A stretch of 32,200 bases of DNA from Acidobacteriota bacterium (GTDB taxonomy: Bacteria > Acidobacteriota > Terriglobia > 20CM-2-55-15). Positions 23,635 to 31,595 of this stretch are shown here, one piece after another (within the stretch, counting starts at the first letter, position 1; every line of letters starts with the position of its first letter). The notes under the pieces were generated by a model. It was not told where the DNA came from. It saw only the letters and a list, made by a program, of their open reading frames with translations, and did no database searches. The DNA lies in NCBI GenBank assembly GCA_003223895.1, contig QHXD01000004.1:866-33065 (forward strand), written 5' to 3'. The position numbers and the translations under genes were made by a program.

Positions 23635-26019
23635 ATGTCTGACGAAAGTTATAACCCTGCAGAGACCGAACCGAAGTGGCGTGAATACTGGATTTCAAAC
23701 CACCTGCACGAGGCGCGCGACGACGATCCCCGGCCCAAATATTACTGTCTTGATATGTTTCCCTATCCCTCCGGCTCAGGACTGCACGTAGGGCACTGGC
23801 GAAGCTACGTTCTGCCGGACTGCTGGTCGCGATATAAACGATTGCAAGGTTTCAACGTACTCCATCCTATGGGGTGGGACGCCTTCGGCTCCCCTGCGGA
23901 GAATGACGCCATTCAAAAGGGGATTCATCCGCGCGTCGGTACCCAGCGCAACATCGAGAACTTCAAACGTCAGTTGCACGAGATCGGCGCGATGTACGAC
24001 TGGTCGCGCGAGGTCAACACAACCGATCCGGACTACTACAAGTGGACGCAGTGGATCTTCGTGAAAATGTTCAAAGCCGGCCTTGCCTATAAGACGTATA
24101 TGCCGGTGAACTGGTGCCCAAGCTGCAAAACCGGCATCGCCAACGAAGACGTCGTCAACGGCCGATGCGAGCGCTGCGGTACGGAAGTCACGAAAAAAGA
24201 ACTGAACCAGTGGATGCTGCGTATTACCAAGTACGCCGACAGGCTGCTGGAAGGTCTCCAGAAGCTGGACTGGCCGGAAAAGGTCAAGACCATGCAGACC
24301 AACTGGATCGGCCGTTCTGAAGGCGCCGTAGTCACATTTACCGCGATCGCAGCCGATGGTACCGAGCACCCGTTGAAGATTTTCACAACCCGTCCGGACA
24401 CGCTGTTCGGGGCCACATACATGGTCATGGCGCCCGAGCATCCGTTGGTGCCGGAGCTCACCTCGCCCGCTCAGGCCAGGAACGTTCAGGCTTATGTCGA
24501 GACAGTGAAGCATGAGAAGGACATCGATCGCGCCGCCAACATCGAGAAGACCGGTGTTTTCACGGGCGCGTATGCGCTCAATCCGGTCAATGGCGAGAAG
24601 ATTCCGATATGGATCGCCGACTACGTTTTGATGGCTTACGGCACGGGTGCAATCATGGCCGTACCCGCGCACGACGAACGCGACTACGAGTTCGCAAAGA
24701 AGTTCGGCCTGGAAATCCGGGAAGTGATTTCCTCAAAGCAGGGCATTGATAAGGAGGCGTTTATCGGTGAAGGAACGATGATCAACTCCGGGCAGTTCAC
24801 CGGAACGCCATCCGATGAAGGGCGCAAGGCCATCGTTCGCTGGCTCGAAAGCAAGGAACTCGGCAGCGCGACGGTCAACTACAAGCTGCGGGATTGGGTC
24901 TTTTCGCGCCAGCGGTACTGGGGCGAGCCGATTCCCATCATTCATTGCTCGATTAATTGCGGTCTGGTTCCCGTTCCTGAAAGCGATTTGCCGGTTCAAT
25001 TGCCCGATGTCGAGCGGTATCAACCGACAGGAACTGGAGAATCGCCGTTGGCCGCCATCAAGGACTGGGTGAACGTGAAGTGTCCCAACTGCGGAAACCC
25101 GGCCGAGCGCGAAACCGATACGATGCCCCAATGGGCCGGGTCCTCCTGGTACTTCCTGCGCTATGCGTCACCGAAAGCGAAGGACGCTCTGATCACTGAA
25201 AAAGGAAAGGAGTGGTTGCCGGTCGATCTGTACGTCGGAGGCGTCGAGCACGCGATTCTGCACCTGCTTTACGCCCGTTTTTACACCATGTTCCTGCACG
25301 ATATCGGCGTCGTGGATTTCGACGAACCGTTCGAGCGGTTGTTCAACCAGGGAATGATCACGCATGTCGGCAAGAGCGGGAAAGCCGAGAAGATGTCGAA
25401 GTCGAAGGGCAATGTTGTGAATCCCGACGATCTTGTCCGGCAGTTTGGATGTGACTCGCTTCGCATGTATGAATTGTTCGTCGGGCAGCCCGAACTCGAC
25501 GCCGAGTGGAACGACCATGGCATAGAGGGTGTATACCGATTCCTGAAACGTGCCTGGCATTGGACATTGATGCACAACGGCCGGTGGAACGCCTCTCCTC
25601 CCCGGGAGATGCTCGTTCAACGACACCTGTTAATAAAGAATGTCACCGAGCGCCTGGAGACGTTTCGCATGAATACGATCGTCAGCTCGTTTACCGTTGA
25701 GGCGTTTCTGGTTGCGATTGCGCCGTTCGTGCCGCACTTTGCGGAAGAGCTGTGGCAGCGGACGGGGCATCAACCGTCGATCTTTCTGCAGAAATGGCCG
25801 AAGTGGGATGAGGCGTACACCACGTTCGATACGGTTACGGTTGCCGTGCAGGTCAATGGAAAGCTTCGCGGGACGGTCGTCGTCAAAGCGGAAGCGCCGG
25901 AAGAGTCGGTCCTCGAGGCCGCGACGAAGGATCCCACCATTACCCGTTTCCTGGACGGGAAGCAGATCCGTAAGAAGGTCTATGTTAAGAACAGGATTCT
26001 GAACCTGGTAGTGGGGTAA
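23635..26019 (+). CDS. leuS: Leucyl-tRNA synthetase
   Basis: A class I aminoacyl-tRNA synthetase of 794 aa that charges tRNA(Leu). The HIGH box is HVGH at 51-54 (PYPSGSGLHVGHWRSY) and the KMSKS loop is at 586-590. A zinc-binding insert (CPSCKTGIANEDVVNGRCERCG), the CP1 editing domain with TTRPDTLFGATYMVMAPEHP and GTGAIMAVPAHDERDYEFA, and the anticodon-binding and C-terminal regions are all present. The start at 23635 (MSDESYNPAETEPKWREYW) gives the family N-terminus; in-frame ATG 23611 lies upstream of the -10-like element and is less likely. It converges with mscL across a 54-bp-arm palindrome. Confidence 0.96.
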   Translation: MSDESYNPAETEPKWREYWISNHLHEARDDDPRPKYYCLDMFPYPSGSGLHVGHWRSYVLPDCWSRYKRLQGFNVLHPMGWDAFGSPAENDAIQKGIHPRVGTQRNIENFKRQLHEIGAMYDWSREVNTTDPDYYKWTQWIFVKMFKAGLAYKTYMPVNWCPSCKTGIANEDVVNGRCERCGTEVTKKELNQWMLRITKYADRLLEGLQKLDWPEKVKTMQTNWIGRSEGAVVTFTAIAADGTEHPLKIFTTRPDTLFGATYMVMAPEHPLVPELTSPAQARNVQAYVETVKHEKDIDRAANIEKTGVFTGAYALNPVNGEKIPIWIADYVLMAYGTGAIMAVPAHDERDYEFAKKFGLEIREVISSKQGIDKEAFIGEGTMINSGQFTGTPSDEGRKAIVRWLESKELGSATVNYKLRDWVFSRQRYWGEPIPIIHCSINCGLVPVPESDLPVQLPDVERYQPTGTGESPLAAIKDWVNVKCPNCGNPAERETDTMPQWAGSSWYFLRYASPKAKDALITEKGKEWLPVDLYVGGVEHAILHLLYARFYTMFLHDIGVVDFDEPFERLFNQGMITHVGKSGKAEKMSKSKGNVVNPDDLVRQFGCDSLRMYELFVGQPELDAEWNDHGIEGVYRFLKRAWHWTLMHNGRWNASPPREMLVQRHLLIKNVTERLETFRMNTIVSSFTVEAFLVAIAPFVPHFAEELWQRTGHQPSIFLQKWPKWDEAYTTFDTVTVAVQVNGKLRGTVVVKAEAPEESVLEAATKDPTITRFLDGKQIRKKVYVKNRILNLVVG

Positions 26020-26030
26020 AAGTACCAGTC

Positions 26031-26156
26031 AGCACGTGGCCGCGGGCTTTAATTCGGGGACAGACGCATAAATCACCTAATTACCTTAAGTCACCATTGA
26101 TTGTAATTAGGTGATTTATGCGTCTGTCCCCGAATTAAAGCCCGCGGCCACGTGCT
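26031..26156. repeat. 54-bp-arm nested palindrome: family B inside family A-like outer arms
   Basis: Perfect arms 26031-26084 and 26103-26156 with an 18-nt loop. The inner part is the AATTCGGGGACAGACG...CACCTAATTAC element also found at 16172. The outer 20 bp (GTGGCCGCGGGCTTT and its complement) resemble family A. Compared with copy 1, one inner position differs on both arms so that pairing is kept (CGTATAAAT/ATTTATACG against CGCATAAAT/ATTTATGCG). It separates convergent leuS and mscL and reaches the mscL stop codon. Confidence 0.9.
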
Positions 26157-26602
26157 TAACTCGCCTTTTCCAGCAAGACCTGGGACGTGCAGTTCGGGCA
26201 CCTGGTAGCCTTCAGCGGTATCAGCGACACACAATACGGGCATTCCTTCGTAGTGACGGCCGCGGCTGCGGGCTGGGCTCTCAGTTTATTGATCTGCCGG
26301 ACTAACAAAAACACCGCAAATGCCACGATCAGGAAGTCCATGATCGAATTAATGAACAGGCCGTAGTTGATGGTCGCGGCGCCGGCCGCCTTGGCTTCGG
26401 CCAGTGTAGCGTGGTGCGCACCCGACAGGTCGATAAACAAATTCGAAAAATCCACCTTGCCAAGAACACGACCGATCGGCGGCATGAGCAAATCGCTAAC
26501 GAACGACGTTACAATCTTCCCGAACGCGGCGCCGATGACCACGCCCACGGCGAGATCCAGCACGTTTCCTTTTACCGCGAATTCTTTAAAATCTTTCAGC
26601 AT
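26156..26602 (-). CDS. mscL: Large-conductance mechanosensitive channel with C-terminal zinc ribbon
   Basis: The 148-aa protein has the MscL N-terminal helix and TM1 (MLKDFKEFAVKGNVLDLAVGVVIGAAFGKIVTSFVSDLLMPPIG), a periplasmic loop, and TM2 (about 84-103, NSIMDFLIVAFAVFLLVRQINKL). It opens under membrane tension to release solutes in osmotic downshock. In place of the usual C-terminal helical bundle it ends with a zinc-ribbon-like CPYC/CPNC (Cys121, 124, 135, 138). The start at 26602 is chosen on the family N-terminus; it lies 10 nt after the peptidase stop, so the gene is probably in that operon. The TAA stop touches the palindrome at 26156. Confidence 0.95.
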   Translation of the reverse strand: MLKDFKEFAVKGNVLDLAVGVVIGAAFGKIVTSFVSDLLMPPIGRVLGKVDFSNLFIDLSGAHHATLAEAKAAGAATINYGLFINSIMDFLIVAFAVFLLVRQINKLRAQPAAAAVTTKECPYCVSLIPLKATRCPNCTSQVLLEKAS

Positions 26603-26612
26603 AGTGGCACCC

Positions 26613-27905
26613 TCATTCCACTCCAGCGAGCGACAATAAGATGCCCAGTGCAACATTGATTCCTTTCACGCTCGCCGGTTTTTCCACATCGATCCATTCG
26701 TCCAATGCATGAGCCCGGCCACCCCGGCCACCCGAATCGATAGTGATGGCAGGAATCCCCATACTGATGGGAATGTTCGAATCGGTGCTGCTCATGCTGT
26801 AGTACGGAGTCATACCAAAGCCTTTGATGACGGCCGTGGCGGTCTGAACAATTGGAGCGCTAATCGGTATTTCTCCGGAAGGGCGGTCACCGATCAGCTT
26901 CATGTCCATCTCGATCCTGCCTTGACCGGTAGATCTTGCCCTGTTCTCCTCGTCCGCTGCTTCGTGCATTAACCCGAGGAGCGTTTCTGCCGCCTTATTC
27001 AATTCCTCCCGCGATTCCGACCGTATGTCGACTTCCATCCATGCCTCATAAGGAATTGAGTTGACCGAGGTTCCACCGCCGACAACGCCGACGTTGAAAG
27101 TCGTTCGAGGCCGCACCGGGACCTGCATCTTCGAGAACTTATTAATGGCGTTACCCAGAGCGAATGCAGGATTCACAATTCCGAATGCGCCGTAGCTGTG
27201 TCCGCCGGGCCCTCTAAAAGTCACCTTGTATCTTTTGCTTCCGAGGGCGCCATTGCTGACCTCATTGCCGGCACCGGTACCGTCCATGGAGATGAACATT
27301 TTGATTCTGTCTTTATACGGGCCCTTCTGAAACAGGTACTTCATCCCGCGCAGGTCGCCCGGGCCTTCTTCGCCAACGTCGCCGACAAACAGGATGTCGC
27401 TTGCAGTCCGGATCTTCGCGGCGTCCATCGCGCGGATCATCGCAAGCAGGACGGCGAGAGCGCGCGAGTCATCTCCGATTCCCGCCGCTGACAGCCTCGT
27501 GCCCGTGCGTTTCACTTTGACATTGGTTCCTTCCGGAAAAACCGTGTCCAGATGGGCGGCGATGGCGATGAGTGGGGCTCCGCGAGTGCCTTTCCGGATG
27601 CCCATCACGTTGCCCTCCGCGTCCATTTCGACATTCACCAGGCCGGCTTGCCGCAGCATTTCCAGATATGCCGTGCCGCGCTTCTCTTCTTTGAACGGAG
27701 GCGCTTCAATCTCGGTGATCTGGATAGTCTCGCTAATGATGCGATCGTGATCCTTGTCGATGAAATCCTCGGCGGATTGGAATTTCGGATTATTCAGCAC
27801 ACGCTGGAGATCGGGGGCCTGAGCCCGGACAAAACCAGAGAACAGAAGCCAGGCGGCGATGGACCCGGCAATGCAGGCGCCGGCTTTAGCCGGCGCGGTC
27901 TTCAT
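26613..27905 (-). CDS. Exported M20-family metallopeptidase
   Basis: The 430-aa protein is an M20/M28-type di-zinc peptidase: AAHLDTVFPEG (H118, D120), GIGDDSRALAVLL (D145), VGDVGEEGPGDLRG (E179/E180) and SSTDSNIPISMGIPAITI near the C-terminus. A dimerisation domain is inserted between (GPGGHSYGAFGIVNPAFALGNAI). An N-terminal signal (about 1-29, ending FVRAQ) suggests export. The ATG at 27905 has GGAGG 11 nt upstream; an in-frame TTG at 27926 is less likely. Residues 3-11 (TAPAKAGAC) are encoded by a family A palindrome. The start overlaps pyrC by 20 nt and mscL follows 10 nt after the stop. Substrate unknown. Confidence 0.9.
   Translation of the reverse strand: MKTAPAKAGACIAGSIAAWLLFSGFVRAQAPDLQRVLNNPKFQSAEDFIDKDHDRIISETIQITEIEAPPFKEEKRGTAYLEMLRQAGLVNVEMDAEGNVMGIRKGTRGAPLIAIAAHLDTVFPEGTNVKVKRTGTRLSAAGIGDDSRALAVLLAMIRAMDAAKIRTASDILFVGDVGEEGPGDLRGMKYLFQKGPYKDRIKMFISMDGTGAGNEVSNGALGSKRYKVTFRGPGGHSYGAFGIVNPAFALGNAINKFSKMQVPVRPRTTFNVGVVGGGTSVNSIPYEAWMEVDIRSESREELNKAAETLLGLMHEAADEENRARSTGQGRIEMDMKLIGDRPSGEIPISAPIVQTATAVIKGFGMTPYYSMSSTDSNIPISMGIPAITIDSGGRGGRAHALDEWIDVEKPASVKGINVALGILLSLAGVE
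27877..27896. repeat. Family A palindrome overlapping pyrC end and peptidase signal peptide
   Basis: GCGCCGGCT and AGCCGGCGC arms around TT, with 21 nt (27875-27895) identical to 2553-2573. The TTA at 27886-27888 is the pyrC stop codon on the minus strand. In the peptidase frame the same bases code part of residues 3-10 of the signal peptide. It is thus inside coding DNA on both sides of the junction. Confidence 0.8.
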
Positions 27906-29154
27906 AAACAACTTTTCCTCCGACAATGGTTCCCACGGCCTTTCCTTTCATCTGCCAGCCATGAAATGGGGAATTCCGGCTAAGTGATCGGGACTTATTG
28001 ACGTCGAACGTCCAGCTTCGATTGAGATCAAGCACTGTAAGATCCGCTTCGCTTCCCTCGAAGAGGCCCCAGGGCGCTACTCTCATGATTTTCTGCGCGT
28101 TTGTCGAGAATAATTCGATGAGACGTCCAATGGGAAGCTGAAGCTTCGTCAGCGCCAGGCCGACTGCTGTTTCCAGACCGGTAATTCCAAACGGCGCGAG
28201 ATCGAATTCCAGCATCTTGAGGTTGATGTGATGGGGGGCGTGATCGCTGGCAATAGCGTCGATGGTACCGTCGCGGATTCCATCCAGGACGGCATCCACA
28301 TCGTCGGCGGTTCGGAGCGGTGGATTCATTTTCGCGTTCGTATCGTATTCCGCGACAGCCGCATCCGTGAGCGTGAAGTGGTGGGGAGTGACCTCGGCGG
28401 AAATCCGCAGCCCCCGGACCTTCGCCGCGCGAACCATTTCAACCGAGCGCCGCGTGCTGAGATGGGCCACGTGGTACTTGCCGCCGGTCATTTCGGCGAG
28501 AATGAGGTCGCGCGAGACCATCGTCTCCTCGGCGGCAGCCGGAATACCCTTCAGGCCCAGCCGAGTGGAATACACGCCCTCGTGCATGACGCCGCCCTTC
28601 GAAAGGTGCAGGTCCTCGCAATGCTGAATGACCGGTATGTCGAACATCTGCGAGTACTCGAGAGCGCGTCGAAAGAGCTGGGCATCCATCACAGGCTTGC
28701 CGTCATCGGAAATTCCGACGACTCCCGCTTCGAACATTTCGCCGATTTCCGCCAGCGTCTCGCCCTTTTGCTCTTTCGTGATGGCGCCAATGGGAAAAAT
28801 CCGGGCCGGAGACGAGCGCCGCGCCTCAGAGAGGATGTAGTGCGTGATGGAGGGATTGTCGTTGGAAGGCTTCGTGTTCGGCATCGGGGCGACTGCCGTG
28901 AACCCGCCTGCGACCGCGGCGTTGCCACCGGTGGCAATCGTTTCGGCTTCTTCGGTTCCGGGCTCGCGCAAATGGACATGGATATCAAAGAATCCCGGGG
29001 CGACGATCAGTCCTGTGGCATCGAATATCGGAAGGTCGGAAACACTGCCGTCACCGAGCGCCCGGATCTTCCCGGCACGAATTACAACGTTGGTAACAGT
29101 ATCGACGCCGCGCGCCGGATCCACCAGCCTCGCATTCTTTACGAGCAGGTCCAT
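27886..29154 (-). CDS. pyrC: Dihydroorotase
   Basis: The 422-aa amidohydrolase carries out the third step of de novo pyrimidine synthesis, cyclising carbamoyl-aspartate to dihydroorotate. Metal ligands are His59 and His61 in GFFDIHVHLREPG, with later IQHCEDLHLSKGG, VAHLSTRRSVEMVRAAKVRG, EVTPHHF and the catalytic Asp of IASDHAPHH. It is the long, class I (type PyrC/pyr multifunctional-like) form. It overlaps pyrB by 1 nt (TGATG) and the downstream peptidase by 20 nt. Its stop is provided by a family A palindrome, so the original C-terminus may have been slightly different. Confidence 0.96.
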   Translation of the reverse strand: MDLLVKNARLVDPARGVDTVTNVVIRAGKIRALGDGSVSDLPIFDATGLIVAPGFFDIHVHLREPGTEEAETIATGGNAAVAGGFTAVAPMPNTKPSNDNPSITHYILSEARRSSPARIFPIGAITKEQKGETLAEIGEMFEAGVVGISDDGKPVMDAQLFRRALEYSQMFDIPVIQHCEDLHLSKGGVMHEGVYSTRLGLKGIPAAAEETMVSRDLILAEMTGGKYHVAHLSTRRSVEMVRAAKVRGLRISAEVTPHHFTLTDAAVAEYDTNAKMNPPLRTADDVDAVLDGIRDGTIDAIASDHAPHHINLKMLEFDLAPFGITGLETAVGLALTKLQLPIGRLIELFSTNAQKIMRVAPWGLFEGSEADLTVLDLNRSWTFDVNKSRSLSRNSPFHGWQMKGKAVGTIVGGKVVYEDRAG

Positions 29155-30083
29155 CAGCCCCCCAGCAGCAGATACAGAATGGACATACGCACGGCAACGC
29201 CCGCGGCCACCTGATCCAGAATCACCGAGTATGGACCGTCCGCGACGTCGGTTGCGATCTCCACGCCGCGATTCATCGGGCCGGGATGCATGATGATCAC
29301 GTCTGGCTTCGCCTGTTCTACGCGCCGCCGGCTGAGCCCGAAGTATCGGAAGTATTCCCGAATCGATGGGAAAAACGACTCGTTCATCCTCTCAAATTGC
29401 ACACGAAGCATCATGATGACGTCGGCAGCTCGCACGGCTTCGTCCATGGAATTCGTCGTATGAAGGAAGTGGCGGTTTTCGCAGACCATGTGTTGGACGC
29501 CCTGGGGCATCAATGTCGGCGTGGAGCAGAGCCACACGTGTGTGCCGAACTTTGTAAGCAGGTGCACATTGGAGCGGGCCACGCGGCTATGAGCGACATC
29601 ACCGATGATGGCCACTTTCAGATCATCCAGCCGGCCCTTTCGCATGCGGATCGTAAAGGCATCGAGTAATGCCTGCGTCGGATGTTCATGCGCGCCGTCG
29701 CCGGCATTGATGATGGAAGCCTTTGTGAGCCTCGCGAGCGTATTCGGCGCTCCCGAGGAAGAGTGCCTGATGACGACGCAGTCCGCCGCCATCGCATCCA
29801 GCGTTTTCGCGGTATCAATCAGCGTCTCGCCTTTCGACACGCTGCTGGTCGAGGCAGACACGTTCACAACGTCTGCCGAAAGCCGCTTCCCGGCGATTTC
29901 AAATGATGTCCGGGTTCGGGTTGAGGCTTCAAAAAACAGATTGATGATGGTCTTGCCGCGTAGTGTGGGAACTTTCTTGATGGGACGTGTCGAAACCTCT
30001 TGGAATGATTCTGCGGTGTCGAGAATTTCCAAAATCTCTTCGCGATCGAGGTCTTGAATTCCCAGCAGGTGTTTTCGCGTCAT
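29154..30083 (-). CDS. pyrB: Aspartate carbamoyltransferase catalytic subunit
   Basis: The 309-aa enzyme joins carbamoyl phosphate to aspartate, the first committed pyrimidine step. The carbamoyl-phosphate site STRTR is at 54-58 (FFEASTRTRTSFE), followed by GETLIDTAKTLDAM, AHEHPTQALLDAFTIR (about 132-146), VAIIGDVAHSRVARSN and HPGPMNRGVEI. No pyrI regulatory gene is adjacent, so it may be the unregulated trimer or partner with PyrC as in some class A ATCases. It lies 15 nt after pyrR and overlaps pyrC by 1 nt. Confidence 0.97.
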   Translation of the reverse strand: MTRKHLLGIQDLDREEILEILDTAESFQEVSTRPIKKVPTLRGKTIINLFFEASTRTRTSFEIAGKRLSADVVNVSASTSSVSKGETLIDTAKTLDAMAADCVVIRHSSSGAPNTLARLTKASIINAGDGAHEHPTQALLDAFTIRMRKGRLDDLKVAIIGDVAHSRVARSNVHLLTKFGTHVWLCSTPTLMPQGVQHMVCENRHFLHTTNSMDEAVRAADVIMMLRVQFERMNESFFPSIREYFRYFGLSRRRVEQAKPDVIIMHPGPMNRGVEIATDVADGPYSVILDQVAAGVAVRMSILYLLLGG

Positions 30084-30098
30084 TGGCGCAATTTGCGG

Positions 30099-30641
30099 TT
30101 ACGTTTTCTCCATCACATAAATAGCGTCTTCACCGTCGATCTCCGTCAACTTCACTTCGACAACCTCGTTATCTTTTGTCGTGATCTTCTTTCCGATGAA
30201 ATTGGCTTCAATGGGCAGTTCGCGATGCCCACGATCGATCAGGACTGCGAGTTGAATCGTGCGCATCCGTCCAAAATCGCAAAGCGCGTCGAGCGCAGCG
30301 CGGATGGTTCGTCCCGTGTACAGCACATCGTCAACGAGAACGACGTCCCTGTCGTCGATGTTCGGAGGTATATCGGTTCTTCTGACGACCGGTTGGAAAG
30401 CCACGCGGGTGAGATCGTCGCGATAGAGATTGATGTCGAGTGTTCCGATTTGCGGTTTCGTCTGAGTTTTCTCGGCCATTCGCATCGCCATGCGCCGGGC
30501 CATTGGAACGCCACGCCGTTGAATACCGAGCAGTACCAGTGGGCGGCCATCGTTCGCTTTCAGGATTTCCTCCGCCATGTGATCGAGCGTGGCGGTCAAC
30601 TCTGCGGGCTTCATCAACTGGTAGTTGAGCTTCAATGGCAT
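30099..30641 (-). CDS. pyrR: PyrR bifunctional regulator / uracil phosphoribosyltransferase
   Basis: The 180-aa product has the PRPP-binding loop VVLVDDVLYTGRTIRAALDAL and the PyrR-type flanks (LLGIQRRGVPMARRMA, FQPVVRRTDIPPNIDDRDVV, VLIDRGHRELPIEANFIGKKI). In Bacillus PyrR binds pyr mRNA to cause attenuation when UMP is high. No long leader or attenuator is visible here: a TATAAT lies 10 nt before ATG 30641. It may therefore act on translation or mainly as an enzyme. First gene of the pyrR-pyrB-pyrC-peptidase-mscL unit, divergent from pyrD. Confidence 0.96.
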   Translation of the reverse strand: MPLKLNYQLMKPAELTATLDHMAEEILKANDGRPLVLLGIQRRGVPMARRMAMRMAEKTQTKPQIGTLDINLYRDDLTRVAFQPVVRRTDIPPNIDDRDVVLVDDVLYTGRTIRAALDALCDFGRMRTIQLAVLIDRGHRELPIEANFIGKKITTKDNEVVEVKLTEIDGEDAIYVMEKT

Positions 30642-30651
30642 GGCGGCCGAA

Positions 30652-30666
30652 ATTATATGCTAGATT
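30652..30666. promoter_or_regulatory. Divergent -10 elements for pyrR and pyrD
   Basis: Minus strand TATAAT at 30652-30657 ends 10 nt before the pyrR ATG. Plus strand TAGATT at 30661-30666 ends 8 nt before the pyrD ATG. The start codons are 33 bp apart, and neither gene has a clear Shine-Dalgarno, so both messages may be leaderless or nearly so. Confidence 0.45.
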
Positions 30667-30674
30667 GACCGGAT

Positions 30675-31595
30675 ATGGGTCAGCCTCCGGACCTTGCGGT
30701 TGAAATAGCAGGTATCCGCCTGAGCAATCCCGTTATTGCTGCCAGTGGCACGTTTGGCTACGGAGAAGAGTTCGAACGATTCGCGGATTTACGGCGAATC
30801 GGCGGCATCGCAGTGAAGGGAACCTCGGCTCGACCCATCGATGGCAATCCTCCGCCGAGGCTTCATCCCACACCTTCAGGGATGCTCAACTCCATCGGTC
30901 TGGAGAATGTCGGCGTCGATGCATTCATACGAGACAAGATGCCATTTCTCCGGCAAGCCGGCTCTGCCGTGATCGTCAACGTATTCGGTTTCACGGAGGA
31001 TGAGTACGCCGAAGTCGTGGACAAGCTCAACACATGCGATGGGATCGCTGCTTACGAACTAAACATTTCCTGCCCGAATACCAGGCATGGCGGCATGGTC
31101 TTCGGACAGAGTCCTGATTCCACCCTTCAGCTCACAAAAATGTTGAAGGCTCGCTCCCGGCGTCCGGTTATCGTGAAGCTCTCGCCCAACGTGACCGATA
31201 TCGTCGACCTCGCGCGGGCCGCAGAAGCGGGCGGAGCGGACGCTCTCACGGTCGCGAACACTTTCCTGGCGATGGCCATCGATACGGACACCTTCAAGCC
31301 GCGCATCTATACGATCACCGGCGGTCTTTCGGGTCCGGCCATTCGGCCAATCACATTACGCATGGTGTATCAATGCGCACGGGCCGTGAAAATTCCCATC
31401 ATTGGGTTAGGCGGTATTGTCAGCGCCGAGGATGCCGTAGAATACTTTCTTGCAGGAGCATCGGCAATTCAGGTCGGCACGGCGAATTTCTACGATCCAC
31501 GCGCGCCACTGCATGTTCTGGAGGGTTTGGAAAAATGGCTGAAAAAGAAGGGGCTGTCCTCGATAAAGGATCTCGTCGGTCAAATGAAGCAATGA
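30675..31595 (+). CDS. pyrD: Dihydroorotate dehydrogenase, class 1B catalytic subunit
   Basis: The 306-aa flavoenzyme oxidises dihydroorotate to orotate. It is a soluble class 1 type: NPVIAASGTFGYG, KGTSARPIDGNPPPRLHPTPSGMLNSIGLEN, active-site base Cys133 in YELNISCPNTRHGG, KLSPNVTDI, and the FMN phosphate region IGLGGIVSAEDAVEYFLAGASAIQVGTANFYDP. The cysteine base marks class 1. Class 1B enzymes normally need a PyrK iron-sulfur partner; none is seen in the window, but the cluster continues past the end. Overlaps pyrF by 4 nt. Confidence 0.95.
   Translation: MGQPPDLAVEIAGIRLSNPVIAASGTFGYGEEFERFADLRRIGGIAVKGTSARPIDGNPPPRLHPTPSGMLNSIGLENVGVDAFIRDKMPFLRQAGSAVIVNVFGFTEDEYAEVVDKLNTCDGIAAYELNISCPNTRHGGMVFGQSPDSTLQLTKMLKARSRRPVIVKLSPNVTDIVDLARAAEAGGADALTVANTFLAMAIDTDTFKPRIYTITGGLSGPAIRPITLRMVYQCARAVKIPIIGLGGIVSAEDAVEYFLAGASAIQVGTANFYDPRAPLHVLEGLEKWLKKKGLSSIKDLVGQMKQ

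Noticed and set aside
16172..26156. CRISPR-like repeats
   Set aside because: The repeats are isolated palindromes 10 kb apart, not a regular direct-repeat array with spacers, and no cas gene is present.
28228..29214. A 328-codon open frame on the plus strand over pyrC
   Set aside because: Antisense to dihydroorotase with all catalytic motifs; no ribosome-binding site or recognisable domain.
30642..30674. PyrR attenuator or RNA-binding leader
   Set aside because: The 33-bp divergent gap is too short for an attenuator, and no PyrR-type anti-antiterminator loop was found.
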